Below are positions 21,193 to 32,300 of a stretch of DNA of 35,026 nt, one piece after another (position 1 is the first letter of the stretch; each line of letters opens with the position of its first letter). The stretch spans positions 1 to 35,026 of the IMG/VR virus record IMGVR_UViG_3300030085_000396. One strand, given 5' to 3'. Below the pieces are notes generated by a model. It was given only the letters and a program-made list of their open reading frames with translations. It had not been told where the DNA came from and searched no databases. A program made the translations under genes and the position numbers. Source of the stretch: a virus.

Positions 21193-21816
21193 ATGTCTTC
21201 TTCTTCGATTAGCCGACTTACCGAGCTAAATGCAATTAATGAAGTCTTGGCAGCTGTTGGTCAAGCACCTGTCACCACACTGGATCAAACAAACCCGGAC
21301 GTTTCGATTATCCAACAGACTCTCAAAAATGTGTCTCGGGAAGTTCAGTCTGAGGGTTGGCATTTCAACAAAGAATATCATTACAAATTAGTTCCTCAAT
21401 CCGATCAAACAATTCCTATTCCTGACAACATGCTGCAGCTGGACCTGAGTCCTAAGTACCATGGTGGTAAGGATGTTGTACGGCGTAGTGGCAAGCTGTA
21501 TGACAAGTGGAAAGAACCACGTGAAGATGCTTACAAATTTGAAGGTGACATCTACGCTGATATTGTTTGGTACTTTGAGTGGGAAGACCTGCCGGCACCC
21601 ATTCAGGATTACATCATTGCTAGAACATCTACTGTTACTTCCTCCCGTCTTGTAGGTGACACTGCTCAGTTCCAGATCTTGAAAGATCGTGAGCAATTCC
21701 AACGTGCTAATGCACTTGAGTACGACTGCAACCAAGCTGACTACACGTACTTTGGACACCCTGAAGGTGAAAACTTCCACGTCAGCTATCAACCATACAG
21801 AGCTATCTACCGATAA
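21193..21816 (+). CDS. Tail tubular protein A, gp11-like
   Basis: A 207-residue protein (T7 gp11: 196) starting at ATG 21193, since the in-frame sequence upstream runs through the terminator. It opens 'RLTELNAINEVLAAVGQAPV', the typical gp11 N-terminus, then 'VQSEGWHFNKEYHYKL' and 'WEDLPAPIQDYIIARTS'. It forms the ring between portal and nozzle. It overlaps the next gene by one base (TAATG). Confidence 0.95.
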   Translation: MSSSSISRLTELNAINEVLAAVGQAPVTTLDQTNPDVSIIQQTLKNVSREVQSEGWHFNKEYHYKLVPQSDQTIPIPDNMLQLDLSPKYHGGKDVVRRSGKLYDKWKEPREDAYKFEGDIYADIVWYFEWEDLPAPIQDYIIARTSTVTSSRLVGDTAQFQILKDREQFQRANALEYDCNQADYTYFGHPEGENFHVSYQPYRAIYR

Positions 21817-24473
21817 TGGCAGCGATTACTCAGAGAATTACAAACTTTCTGGGTGGTGTATCAACTCAACCTGATGCTAAGAAACTCCCAGGTCAAGTTA
21901 AAGAAGCCAAGAATGTCTACCCTGATCCAGCCTTAGGTCTTACCAAACGACCTGGATTTAAGTTTCTTGATGCACTACACGATGGAAGTGGTACAGACTA
22001 CACAACACCCGCATTTGCAAATGCAAAGTGGTTCTACATAAATAGAGATGATGATGAAGTTTATCTTGGATGTATTGTAGGTAACGCTACTCCAGCAAGT
22101 GCTGCAATCCATATTTGGAATGCCACACCCAATAACAGTGGTCAATATGTAAAAGCTACTGTTACTTACGGATCTACTGGCACGCCTCAAGCTTATCTCA
22201 GTGCTTTAACTTCTAAGGATTATGAAGTACTGACAGTTCAAGATACTACCGTCGTTGTCAACAAAGATAAGACAGTTGCCGCACGCACTGGTACTTCACC
22301 TTCGACTTACTCTGGTTCAGTGATTGTTCGTGCTGTCGAGTACAGTGCTACTTATTCGGTAATCATTGATGGCACAACTATCAGTTACCAAACATATAAC
22401 GCTGACAACTTCACATCAGCATCTGCAACTAACACTAAGCTGAATGCTAATACAATCCTAACTGGCCTCAAGACAGCAATTGATGCTCAAAGCATTTCAG
22501 GGTTGACTGTTGAAGTTGGTAGTAATTGCCTCGAATTAACCAAAACATCGTCATTCACACTGGATGCTAAGGGTGGCGTTGGCGGTACTGCACTACGTTC
22601 TTTCCAGGGTGAGGTGGATACTGTCACTGACCTTCCTACTGTTTCAAAGCACGGCAGGCAGGTTACTGTTGTCAATACCTCTTCAACACTTAGTACTTAT
22701 TATGCTCAGTTTGTTGCCAACAAAGGCAGTGGACTTGGTGATGGTTATTGGGAGGAATGTTTGAAGCCAGGACTATCTCCTGGTCTTGATGCATCCACCA
22801 TGCCACACGAGTTGGTCAACACAGCGGCCAACACTTTCGTCTTTCAACAAATTACCTACACTGACCGCTTGGTTGGTGATGACACCACTAATAGTCAGCC
22901 AAGTTTTGTTGGCGATAAAATTAATGGTGCTTTCTTCAATAACAACAGACTTGGGTTCCTGACTGGTGAAAACGTTTCAATGAGTCAGGCTGGTGAATTT
23001 TTTAATTTTTACCACGTTACCTCTTCTGCATCGACAGCATCAGATCCTGTTGACCTCGCTTGTTCTAGTGTTCGTCCTCTTCAGCTTCATGCTGCACTGC
23101 CTTCTGTCAACGGCATGATGCTGTTTAGTCAGAACCAGCAGTTCGTGATGTACTCCGAGTCAGGCAACCTTACGCCTCAAGACTCGATTATTAACGGACT
23201 GTCTAACTACGAAATGGATAAGGACATACCCCCTGTAGAAGTGGGTACGAATATCTATTTCATCAGTAAGACTCCAGCTTGGTCTCGTATCTTCTCTTAC
23301 ACCATTCGTGGGTTGCAGACGCCTCCACAAGTACTAGACATTGGAAAGGTTGTATCTCAATACATCCCTTCTTCTGTTACACAGATGGTTAGTAGTCCAC
23401 AGAACTCTTTTGTGTGTCTCTACGGAGAAACTGAAAAGACGTTGTACTTCTACCGTTTCTATGACACAGGTGAGCGTCAAGAGATGCAAGCTTGGTTTAA
23501 GTGGACACTTCCTGGCTTCCCCTTGAGTGTCAATATTGAACAAGATGTGATGTACGCCATCCTGCAGGCTGGTGATAAATACATCATGTGTAGTTTGAAT
23601 ATTTCTAGTACACCTAGTGAAGCAATCGTCACTAGCTCTGCTGGTAATCCAGTTAATCCTTACATGGACTTCTATGCAGATGCAGCTAGTGTCACCTCAC
23701 TGAATGGTGGTTCACGTATCAACCTTCCTTTTGATGACATCTCTGGTCTTGATCCAGTGATTCTTGTGAAAGGTTCTGGCATCAACTTCTCCAACATTAC
23801 TCAATCAGGCTTCACCGCACCTGTCACTAAGGTGACATCCGGTGGTTCTACTTACTTCTTTGTTGCTAACAAAGACCTGAGTGGTCAAGCCAGTGATGTT
23901 GTTGTTGGTTATAAGTTTGCCTATGACGTAACCCTACCAACTATTTATTATCAACAAACACCTGATGGCTCACGCACAGACTATGCTGACTACCTTTCTT
24001 TGAATCGGCTTAAGTTCTCTTGTGGTGAGAACTCTGGATTTGGTCTAAAGCTTCGAGTTAAAGGTATCCGAGGTGAGTCCTTTACCTTTACTGGTGACGG
24101 TACTAAGACTTCGTTTGCTTTACCGTTTACACCCAATGACCGTAACGACGTTGTGGTCAAAATAAACGATGTTGCGTCTACTGCATTCACTATTGATGAT
24201 GCAGGCAACATTGTCTTTACTACCGCTCCAGCTAATAACAGTTCTATCCTTGCATACGAAGACTATATCTTTGTTGAACAAGGTGCTGCTGATGTCAACT
24301 ATTATCTGGCAGATGATGTGGCTATTGAAGGTGAATCTATCTATTCTTTTCCAGTGAATCAACGAAACAAAAACGTAGAAATACGAGTATTTAGTAACAC
24401 ACCATTTCCTGTCTCTCTTAGCTCAATGGTCTGGGAAGGTCAGTACTCACCACGCTTTATTAGGAGGGTGTAG
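21816..24473 (+). CDS. Tail tubular protein B (nozzle), gp12-like
   Basis: An 885-residue, beta-rich protein (T7 gp12: 794). The N-terminus 'RITNFLGGVSTQPDAKKLPG', followed by 'NVYPDPALGLTKRPGF', is a near-universal gp12 signature. Other conserved parts are 'NNNRLGFLTGENVSMSQAGEFFNF', 'LFSQNQQFVM' and 'ATAWFKW'-like 'MQAWFKWTLPGF'. The C-terminus 'RNKNVEIRVFSNTPFPVSLSS' with 'WEGQYSPRF' matches the family ending 'GR....I.N.s..p..i.s..WeG.y..R'. It forms the tail nozzle on which the fibres sit. Confidence 0.95.
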   Translation: MAAITQRITNFLGGVSTQPDAKKLPGQVKEAKNVYPDPALGLTKRPGFKFLDALHDGSGTDYTTPAFANAKWFYINRDDDEVYLGCIVGNATPASAAIHIWNATPNNSGQYVKATVTYGSTGTPQAYLSALTSKDYEVLTVQDTTVVVNKDKTVAARTGTSPSTYSGSVIVRAVEYSATYSVIIDGTTISYQTYNADNFTSASATNTKLNANTILTGLKTAIDAQSISGLTVEVGSNCLELTKTSSFTLDAKGGVGGTALRSFQGEVDTVTDLPTVSKHGRQVTVVNTSSTLSTYYAQFVANKGSGLGDGYWEECLKPGLSPGLDASTMPHELVNTAANTFVFQQITYTDRLVGDDTTNSQPSFVGDKINGAFFNNNRLGFLTGENVSMSQAGEFFNFYHVTSSASTASDPVDLACSSVRPLQLHAALPSVNGMMLFSQNQQFVMYSESGNLTPQDSIINGLSNYEMDKDIPPVEVGTNIYFISKTPAWSRIFSYTIRGLQTPPQVLDIGKVVSQYIPSSVTQMVSSPQNSFVCLYGETEKTLYFYRFYDTGERQEMQAWFKWTLPGFPLSVNIEQDVMYAILQAGDKYIMCSLNISSTPSEAIVTSSAGNPVNPYMDFYADAASVTSLNGGSRINLPFDDISGLDPVILVKGSGINFSNITQSGFTAPVTKVTSGGSTYFFVANKDLSGQASDVVVGYKFAYDVTLPTIYYQQTPDGSRTDYADYLSLNRLKFSCGENSGFGLKLRVKGIRGESFTFTGDGTKTSFALPFTPNDRNDVVVKINDVASTAFTIDDAGNIVFTTAPANNSSILAYEDYIFVEQGAADVNYYLADDVAIEGESIYSFPVNQRNKNVEIRVFSNTPFPVSLSSMVWEGQYSPRFIRRV

Positions 24474-24475
24474 AT

Positions 24476-26521
24476 ATGAGTTTAAGTATTTCAGGAGCAA
24501 TCCAAGGCACGACATCTGGTTTAGGCGTTGGCGCAGCGCTTGCCGCCACACCATATTTAGGCCCTCTGGCAATTCCAATCGGTGCAGCCCTTATGGGAAC
24601 TGCTGGCGCTCTTTTTGGTGGAGGTCGTTCAGCACCATCTATGGCTGGTAAAAAGACTAAAAAATATATCAGAGACCTAAATAAATACACACTTGATAGT
24701 CTCAAGAAGGATGTTGCTTTAGCAATTCAGCTCGAAGAAAAGGCTAAGATCTTATATGAAGCTGAGGCTGATCGTGCCTTTAACGAGTCGATGAAGGATT
24801 ACAACCTTTATCTCAAGCAGCGTAAATCTGATCACAAAGTTGCCACTGCTCAGTTCAAAGATAGTGTTCGAGCATTTGATGAGACTGTCGATCTCAACGA
24901 CATCTCCGCTACTATTGCTATCAATGATGCGATGCGGCTTCGTACTCAAAGACTTGAAGAATTAGGCAATCAATCACAAGCTCTTATGTTGGAGCTTGAG
25001 TTAGGTAAGACAAGCACTGAGCTGAACAAAGAGCTTATTAGGTCGCAGATGGCTTCTTCCATCAAAGATGCCAATTTGAGTAAACGTGGTATTGAACAAG
25101 ATCTTAGGATTGCTGTACGTGACGGCGAGCGTACCGTTGACTCCAATACCCGCACCTTTGAATTTGATGCAGCTGTAGCCTCCGCAAAAACCAAAGCTCA
25201 AGAAGCTGAGCTTGCTGCACAAGGCGAGCTTATCGATGCGGACATGGTAACCATGGAGGGTGAGCAAGATGCAATCATTAAGAGCGGAAAGCTGAAACGA
25301 CAAGACGTACTTAATAGTCTTCAGAATTCTTCAGCTGAAGCCGCCTTTGCAAATCAAACCCTACAGCTACAGCAAGATGAGCGTTATGCGGAATCTGCTA
25401 TTCAGACTGACGAACTTCGTCGACAAGGACTGCTTGAGCAAGGTGCGCAGATCGCTAAAGGACAGGCTGGTCGATCTGCTCTGAAGTCAGTACAAGGTAT
25501 TGCTTTTGCTAATGAACAAGCACAAGCCTTGGTTGCCAGCGCTATTACACGTGCTGATGCTAAGTACCTTATCGACAAGAACCAGATTGTTCAGCAGCTT
25601 ACAAACTTCCGAAATCAAGCTGATTCTGAACTCCAATCTTCTGCTATTGGGTTAGATAAGTCTTCTGCTGACTTTAAGGCTGGCAAGCTGAAGATGTCTG
25701 CTCAACGCAGGCAGCTTGATAGTCTTAAGCAAGATTCTAAGATTCAATCTCTTACAATCAATAACCGCAAAGCTGACACGATTGCTGCTAATGAATTAAC
25801 TGCTCTACGTGTTTCTGATGCAGGCAAGTTGTCTCAACTCAACCTGGATAAGCTCTCTAGCATGTTGCTGCAATCACAAGAGCAGTATCAGAACCAGCTT
25901 GTAAATTCAGACCTGGCTCAATTCAGTCTTGCTGCACAGACTCAGTTGTCTATGAATTCTCTCCGTTCCGCACGTCAAAGTGCTACGGATCAATTCAAGC
26001 TTAGTAAAGAGCGTATCAAGTTTGACGAGTTCCTGTCTAACAAGGCTGCTGAATCTCAAATCCTTGATGAGCCTAAGCTTCCTGCGCTTCTGCCGCCTCC
26101 TAACGAAGCTCCTCCACTGGTTTCTCAGCCAATGCCAGATGTTGATTGGAAACGCATTAAGAAACTTATGGATAAGGCTAGAAGGGCTAAGACTTATTAT
26201 GACCCTAGTGCTGAATCACAGTTTGCACAGATGCAGCAAAACATCGTAAACATCGCGCAGCAAGCAGGTGCAATTGCTAAAACTTTCCAAAAGCCAGAGC
26301 AAGTAATTAAACAGCCCTCTTATCAACCTAAGTTTGGTGCGGCTTTTAATACTACTACTGTACCTAATCCTGATACCTTTTATGCAACCCCTATAAATTA
26401 CACTCCGGCAGGCGGAACGCCTCAGTTGGCATTCGATTCATCTAATGTCAGTTTCGACGCTTCATCCATAGACTTTAATTCAACACCACCTATAGATTAC
26501 AGCACAATTACCCAACAATAA
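24476..26521 (+). CDS. Internal virion protein, gp14 position
   Basis: A 681-residue protein with a good Shine-Dalgarno (AGGAGG at about 24462) before ATG 24476. Residues about 5-50 are Gly/Ala-rich and hydrophobic ('GVGAALAATPYLGPLAIPIG', 'AALMGTAGALFGGG'), able to span a membrane. The centre (60-510) is a very long alpha-helical region rich in Ala, Gln, Glu and Lys. The last 150 residues are Pro/Asn-rich. T7 gp14 (196 residues) also has a hydrophobic segment and forms the outer-membrane pore after ejection. This one is more than three times longer but stands in the same place and has the same logic. Confidence 0.75.
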   Translation: MSLSISGAIQGTTSGLGVGAALAATPYLGPLAIPIGAALMGTAGALFGGGRSAPSMAGKKTKKYIRDLNKYTLDSLKKDVALAIQLEEKAKILYEAEADRAFNESMKDYNLYLKQRKSDHKVATAQFKDSVRAFDETVDLNDISATIAINDAMRLRTQRLEELGNQSQALMLELELGKTSTELNKELIRSQMASSIKDANLSKRGIEQDLRIAVRDGERTVDSNTRTFEFDAAVASAKTKAQEAELAAQGELIDADMVTMEGEQDAIIKSGKLKRQDVLNSLQNSSAEAAFANQTLQLQQDERYAESAIQTDELRRQGLLEQGAQIAKGQAGRSALKSVQGIAFANEQAQALVASAITRADAKYLIDKNQIVQQLTNFRNQADSELQSSAIGLDKSSADFKAGKLKMSAQRRQLDSLKQDSKIQSLTINNRKADTIAANELTALRVSDAGKLSQLNLDKLSSMLLQSQEQYQNQLVNSDLAQFSLAAQTQLSMNSLRSARQSATDQFKLSKERIKFDEFLSNKAAESQILDEPKLPALLPPPNEAPPLVSQPMPDVDWKRIKKLMDKARRAKTYYDPSAESQFAQMQQNIVNIAQQAGAIAKTFQKPEQVIKQPSYQPKFGAAFNTTTVPNPDTFYATPINYTPAGGTPQLAFDSSNVSFDASSIDFNSTPPIDYSTITQQ

Positions 26522-26527
26522 TCGACA

Positions 26528-29317
26528 ATGGCAAAGCTTTTCTCTGGGTACGCCCAAAGTAGAGGGTTTCAAAATAAACCTTCTGCCAATCGAGCAAGGC
26601 AAATTGCCTCTGGTTCTGAGTATGTACGCAGCTTAGAACGTATGAGGCAGGTAGAACGCAGCAATGCAGTGCAGACCCATCAGTTACTGCAACAAGCCTT
26701 TGATATTGATCAGCAGAATCGACAGAACTTTCGTGACATTGAGGTCAAGGCCGCCAATGTAGAAAGGCAGGCTAAAAAAGATTTGTTTGATAATCAAATC
26801 AAACGCCTAGAAATAGAGGCACAACAGCAGACTGATATTTTCACTGCTTTGTCTGGTATCTCATCTACTGCTGCTGACATAATTAAAACAGAAGCTGACA
26901 AACGTAAACAAGCTGAGATTCAGTTTGGTCAGAATCTTGTTATTCAGTATGGCCTCAACTCTCAGGAGGTTGCTGAACTGCAAGCAATGGAAGGCGGACT
27001 GAAGGAGTATCACAATCAACAATCTCCTTTGATCCACCGTCTACGGCAGCAGGGTGCATCTGAAAAAGACATCAACGCACTTATGCAATCCAGTGGCTGG
27101 AATGCCTATGGATCTGCACTAGCTGCTGTTCAAAGAGCTGGTAAAGATTATGATCTTTATCTGACTGAGAAATATAATCAAGATGTCACCATCAATGGTG
27201 TCAACATGTCTCTTGCTTCAGCAGAAGCTGACGGAGACGTTGCAGCTATTGCGGGCATCTTTGATAGACATAGGATGAACTTCCTCCAGGAGTATCTTCC
27301 TGGATATGACGCTGCCTTCGTAGCTAAGCATGCACGAGAAGGTATGCAGCAGGCTGAGAGTCGGCGGAAGCGTAGTCTTTCAACCCGAATCGAAGAGCAG
27401 AATAGAGCCGGTAACGAAGCCAAAGAAAAAGAGAATATTGCTCTTGCTTTAAATGCTGACCATACTGATCCTTCTGCCTTTATTGATCACTACACCAGTG
27501 AAGCTGGTGGCATTGATAGTGACATCCTCTCCCAAGTTCACATCCGCAAGCACGGTCTTCTCAAAGAACTTGTTGAAGATGGAGCTGTCGATTCACGTAT
27601 AGCTGAAAAGATTCTTCAGGCACCTGTCTTTGCCAAGCACTTCAACCGTGAAGTCGCCTATGCCACAGCGTTTCCTGCAATGGCTACGGAGCTTCGTGAG
27701 GCTATTCAAAAGCAAGACGAAGAGCGTACAAGACTTAAAGACATTGCACGTCAATCCCAGATTGATCAAGGCAAACAGCTTACCTTTGCACTTGAGCAAC
27801 AGTTTTTGGAGGATCCTTCTCAGATCTCCCAAGAGTCAATTGCACAAGCGCAGATGGCTATTGCCAAAACAGGCTATACCGAAGGTCATAACCGCATGGC
27901 GCGGATGCTTCAGTTCAGTACTGAAAAGACTAACGACCGTGAGTTTGATCAGAAGTATGCCGCACAAAAAGCTCTTGGCGTCTTCCCATCCACCAGAGAG
28001 ATTCTTTATTCTGGTTTGTCTTCTCAAAAGATGACCGCTGAACTGCAAGCCCGTAAAGAGTTTGAGGATACTGGTCTTACTGACGAGGTTGTGTCAGCAC
28101 TAGATAAGAGTATCAACAGTGCTCTACGTAAAAAACTAGGTGATAACGGTCTTCTGGATAAAGTCCTTCCTGAAAGCTTTGAACTTGCAAAGTTCGATGC
28201 AAAGCAACAGGCTCTTCTTGATTTCCGTACGTCATACAAAGGTCCTGGCTCTACTTCTGAATCACTAAATTATGCAATTGGTCAGCTTAATAAGGAGCTG
28301 CAAAACCCTGAAGGTAAATTTAAAATCAACGTACAAACGACTGATAGTCAAGGTCGTTCTAAGTTTACCCCTGGTTTTTCTAACTACATGGGTCTTAGCA
28401 GCAAAAAAGAAAGTACCCTTCCATATATTTATGATCAGCACAGTAATGGCACAGAAGCCTTCCGCGGTGAGTTGTTTCTAGAAAGTGGTAGGGTCAAATC
28501 ATTAGTCAATAATTTAAACCGCGGTAACGTATCTGCACTTCCATCTGAGTTCTTTGCTATCAGCAAGTCTCTTAAAGGTAAGGTTCCAATGTCTGAAATC
28601 TTGCTTGAGCAGATTAATCAAGCTCGTAAAGCAGACCCATCGATCGAAGAGCTTAGTCCTGAAGTCAAGTCTATTTTCCAAAAGGTTGAAAAGGCTGTAC
28701 CTCCAGACATCCTCTCTACCATTCAACGTTACAGCACACCAGCTACTATTAACCGTAGTTTAGTAAGTGCTGATATACCAGCTATTTACGATCAATCTGA
28801 CCCGTATGTATCCTTTGGTCGGATGCTTGAAGCTGTAGAGATTGAAGATTCATATATTCCTATCTTTCTAGCCATCATGAAGGGTGAATCTTCAGGTCAA
28901 CCCGCTATTGATACGGTTAAATCTGGCTTGGATCCCGAAAAGAAGAATGAGTATTCGATTGGGTTGTTGCAGGTTAATACTAAAGCTCACATGGATAAAA
29001 TCCGTAAACTCGGATATACCATCGATGATCTAAGGAATCCAGTCAAGAACTTACAAGTGGCAATGCTTGTTTATGAAGAGTGGGTCAATGTCCGTATGAA
29101 TGAATATGGCGACACTTTAGAAGAAGCTAAGATGAATGCCCTTGATCGTTGGGGTGCATACTCTAACGGAAAGTATGAGGAATTCCTTCCTGAAGCTCAA
29201 GCAGCTTGGGAACGTTATAAACAAGAACGAAATCTGCCTAAGTGGCAACAATCATCATTTATGAATCCATCTGCACAACGCTGGGTTGACCAAAACGGGG
29301 AGGCTTGGAAACAATGA
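26528..29317 (+). CDS. Internal virion protein, gp15 position, with C-terminal transglycosylase-like domain
   Basis: A 929-residue protein. Residues 30-130 and most of the centre are helical and Gln/Glu-rich, as in T7 gp15. Near the C-terminus (about 775-910) there is a lytic transglycosylase (SLT)-like domain: 'IFLAIMKGESSGQ' with catalytic Glu787, 'YSIGLLQVNTKAH', 'DLRNPVKNLQVAMLVYEEW' and 'ALDRWGAYSNGKY'. In T7 the equivalent cell-wall-cutting domain is at the N-terminus of gp16, so the enzyme here is on the other internal protein. It would open peptidoglycan for DNA entry. Overlaps the next gene (ATGA). Confidence 0.85.
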   Translation: MAKLFSGYAQSRGFQNKPSANRARQIASGSEYVRSLERMRQVERSNAVQTHQLLQQAFDIDQQNRQNFRDIEVKAANVERQAKKDLFDNQIKRLEIEAQQQTDIFTALSGISSTAADIIKTEADKRKQAEIQFGQNLVIQYGLNSQEVAELQAMEGGLKEYHNQQSPLIHRLRQQGASEKDINALMQSSGWNAYGSALAAVQRAGKDYDLYLTEKYNQDVTINGVNMSLASAEADGDVAAIAGIFDRHRMNFLQEYLPGYDAAFVAKHAREGMQQAESRRKRSLSTRIEEQNRAGNEAKEKENIALALNADHTDPSAFIDHYTSEAGGIDSDILSQVHIRKHGLLKELVEDGAVDSRIAEKILQAPVFAKHFNREVAYATAFPAMATELREAIQKQDEERTRLKDIARQSQIDQGKQLTFALEQQFLEDPSQISQESIAQAQMAIAKTGYTEGHNRMARMLQFSTEKTNDREFDQKYAAQKALGVFPSTREILYSGLSSQKMTAELQARKEFEDTGLTDEVVSALDKSINSALRKKLGDNGLLDKVLPESFELAKFDAKQQALLDFRTSYKGPGSTSESLNYAIGQLNKELQNPEGKFKINVQTTDSQGRSKFTPGFSNYMGLSSKKESTLPYIYDQHSNGTEAFRGELFLESGRVKSLVNNLNRGNVSALPSEFFAISKSLKGKVPMSEILLEQINQARKADPSIEELSPEVKSIFQKVEKAVPPDILSTIQRYSTPATINRSLVSADIPAIYDQSDPYVSFGRMLEAVEIEDSYIPIFLAIMKGESSGQPAIDTVKSGLDPEKKNEYSIGLLQVNTKAHMDKIRKLGYTIDDLRNPVKNLQVAMLVYEEWVNVRMNEYGDTLEEAKMNALDRWGAYSNGKYEEFLPEAQAAWERYKQERNLPKWQQSSFMNPSAQRWVDQNGEAWKQ

Positions 29318-32300
29318 CATACAGTGGACTAACTGAATTTGAACGTCAGGTTGAACAAGCCCGTCAAAACAACCTAGAAGTACAGGAAGAGCGTGAGCTT
29401 CAACAGGAAGCTGAACGTGCTGAACGTGCTGCTGAAGAACAAGCGTATATTGAAGCCGTAAGTGAGGGTGAAAAGAGTGGTCCTACCCTCGAACCCACTC
29501 AGGGTGAAAAGGACAACCTATCTGGAAAGTATCGCGGTAGTAACCTTATAGACAATCTCCTGACCAGTCAGGCTATTGCTGCTGGTGGTTCTGTTCGTAA
29601 TCCTGAGCAGTACGAATCTTCTGAGGACATGAATACTCAGAATGTCGAAGATTTTGTTTCTGACCCTGTCAGCACTCTTGCTACTAAAGGGACACTTGAG
29701 ACTTTGGGTAATGCTATCGGTCTTGTTCCGTGGCTTAAGCCTGTGGATCAAGCTATCGACAAAGCTATACCACCTGAAAATGATCCTACTGAAAAGCTTA
29801 TTCGTGACGTAGGTGGTTTGGTTGTTCCTTCAATGATCGGAGGAGCAGCTATCGGTGGCATTAGTGGTGCTGTGTCTATGCCTTCCAAAATCAAGGTAGG
29901 TGGTGAACTGGCAGCAAGACTTGGTCTTGAGGCTGGTATCGCTTACAGCGCAGGCTCATCCTCTACCGATGAGAATATGGCACAGACCCTAAACGAAACG
30001 TTTGGTCTCTCTATTCCTAACGCTACTACTGATGATGATACGCCAAACACTCGGCGTAAGAAACATGTTTTAGAAGCTGCTGGATTCTTTGCTCTTGGAG
30101 AGGCGTTGGGTCTCGGTATTAAGTTCGGTGCTTCACGGCTCCGCAAACTACGCGGAACTGATGAACTGTCTGAGCAAATCGTACAACAAGCACCTCAGGT
30201 TGACCCTGAGACACCACTAGAAAGTGCCTACAACATTGTTAAAGACGAACGTCAGAAAGTCTTTACTGAAGAGATGGTGCGTCGTCTTGAAGCAGGTCCA
30301 GGACAAATAGGACCATTTGGAGACAATCTTGTTAATGCTGCAAAGACAAAGGCGATTACTGACATTGAAGCGCCACTTGCTGAAGGCGGTAATTTCCCGA
30401 AGATGACACAGCAGTGGCATGACCCCTTCATCCACAAATACGCTGAACCACACGAAACCTATGTCCCTAATGCTGGTGCTAATGCACTAGAGACTAAGGT
30501 TGACATTGCAGAAGAGGTCTACAACCCTAACTATCCAATCAACGGACGTGCTGTTCCTGTAGCAACTGAATCGTTTGAGAAGAAGTTCATGGGTATTACA
30601 GGACCCGGTGACCGTAAGGATGCTCTAGATGAGCTTTTTAATACTGTCGCACCTTCTGTTGAAGCTATTCGGGAAGGTCAGACCAGATATACAGCTCAAC
30701 AGCTGAATGATGCTGTAGACGTAATGGTTGACCGAATCTTCGATGACAGCCTTCCGTTTGCTCAGTTTGAAGAGCTTGTCATGGATATGCGTGCCAACGT
30801 TTATCAAGGTCAAAAGTTCCTTACTGAAGAAGCCTTTAGCGTCTCTGCAAATGCCTTTAATAAAGCATTCTTTGAGATGTTTAACCCTAACAGTAAGCGT
30901 GCTTCTGCTCTCCTTGTCAAGGATGCTGCTGGTACTGCCTCTGATTTGGGACGTGCTATTGACCTTATTCCTGAAAAGAATACTGCCAACCTTCAAGCTA
31001 AGATGTTTGAAAAGCTTGAACTTATTGCTTCTGAAATCCGTGCCAACCAGTATATCGCTGGTAAGACATTGGAATATAAGAAGCTAGTTAAGAATGGTAA
31101 TCACGCTAAGGTTGCTGCTTGGATGGCTGAACAGGCTGACGAGTTTAAGGCTGGATTTGAAGCTGCTAAAGCTAAAGGTTTGCAGACTGTCGCTACGTAC
31201 AAAGAGATTGCAGAAAAAAACCCTGAGTATCTCAAGGTATTTGCTGAAGCTGTCGATCACACCAATGGCCGGGTCGATACGCTTGCCAAACTCAAGGCAT
31301 ACGCTGACAAGAATATTGGTTCGTTGAAGGCCGCCATCAGAGAAGATGATGAAGTACCTAGTTGGTTTATCCGTGGTCTCACTGGTGTTCGGTACAACTC
31401 GATGCTGTCTGGCAAGTCCGCTATTAACGCCATGGAGGGTAATGTCCTTGGTCTTGCACTCAAGCCTTTGACTGCAACACTTGGCGCAGCAGGTCAGCTT
31501 GACGGTGGTCAACTGCAAAAAGCAGTGGCTACTTACGGTGGTATCTCTGAAAACTTTAAACGTGCTGCAAAGCACATGGTTGAGGAGTGGAAATTTGCTG
31601 TTTCTAATCCAGAAGCTGCAATGATGAAAGGTCGTCAAGACTTGATTCAAAAGCAACTTGATAACTTCGAAATTATGGAGCAAATGGCTGAGGTTTGGGC
31701 TCAAGAGGGTCAAACTGGCAAAGTCATGATGTGGAACCTGAGTAAGTCTCTTAATGGATTTAACAACAGTAAGTTTGCGCGCTATGGCCTTAATGCCATG
31801 TACGCATTGGATGGTTTTACCAATTCGATGATTATGTCTGCCAATGCACGAGCAAAGGCATACGATGAGCTTATTCAGAATCGTGGTAACTATGCATCCA
31901 AAGAGGCTTTCAAAGAAGCATTCCAGGCCAAGCAGTCAGAGGTCTACGATCAATTCTTTGATGCCAATGGCGCTTTAAAACAAGAGCTGCCAGGTAGTGT
32001 TAAATACCAAGCTAGTGAACTTGAGTTCAACCTCGATGATGGGCTTGCAACCCAGGTTACCAAGCTTACTGACAGATGGCCTATTCTCAAAGCCCTATTT
32101 TCCTTTCCACGTACAGGTATTAACGCCCTGAAATATTCGTGGTCATTTAATCCTATTGGTGGTGTTATCTCTAGCGCTGCTGGTGTTGGAAAGATGGGTG
32201 CTGTTTTTAATGCCAAGACAGATGAGCAGATTCTTGCTGCTTTGAAAATGCATGGTATCGATGAACTCGACAAGAAAGCGTTTGCTGCTTTGAAGAGTGA

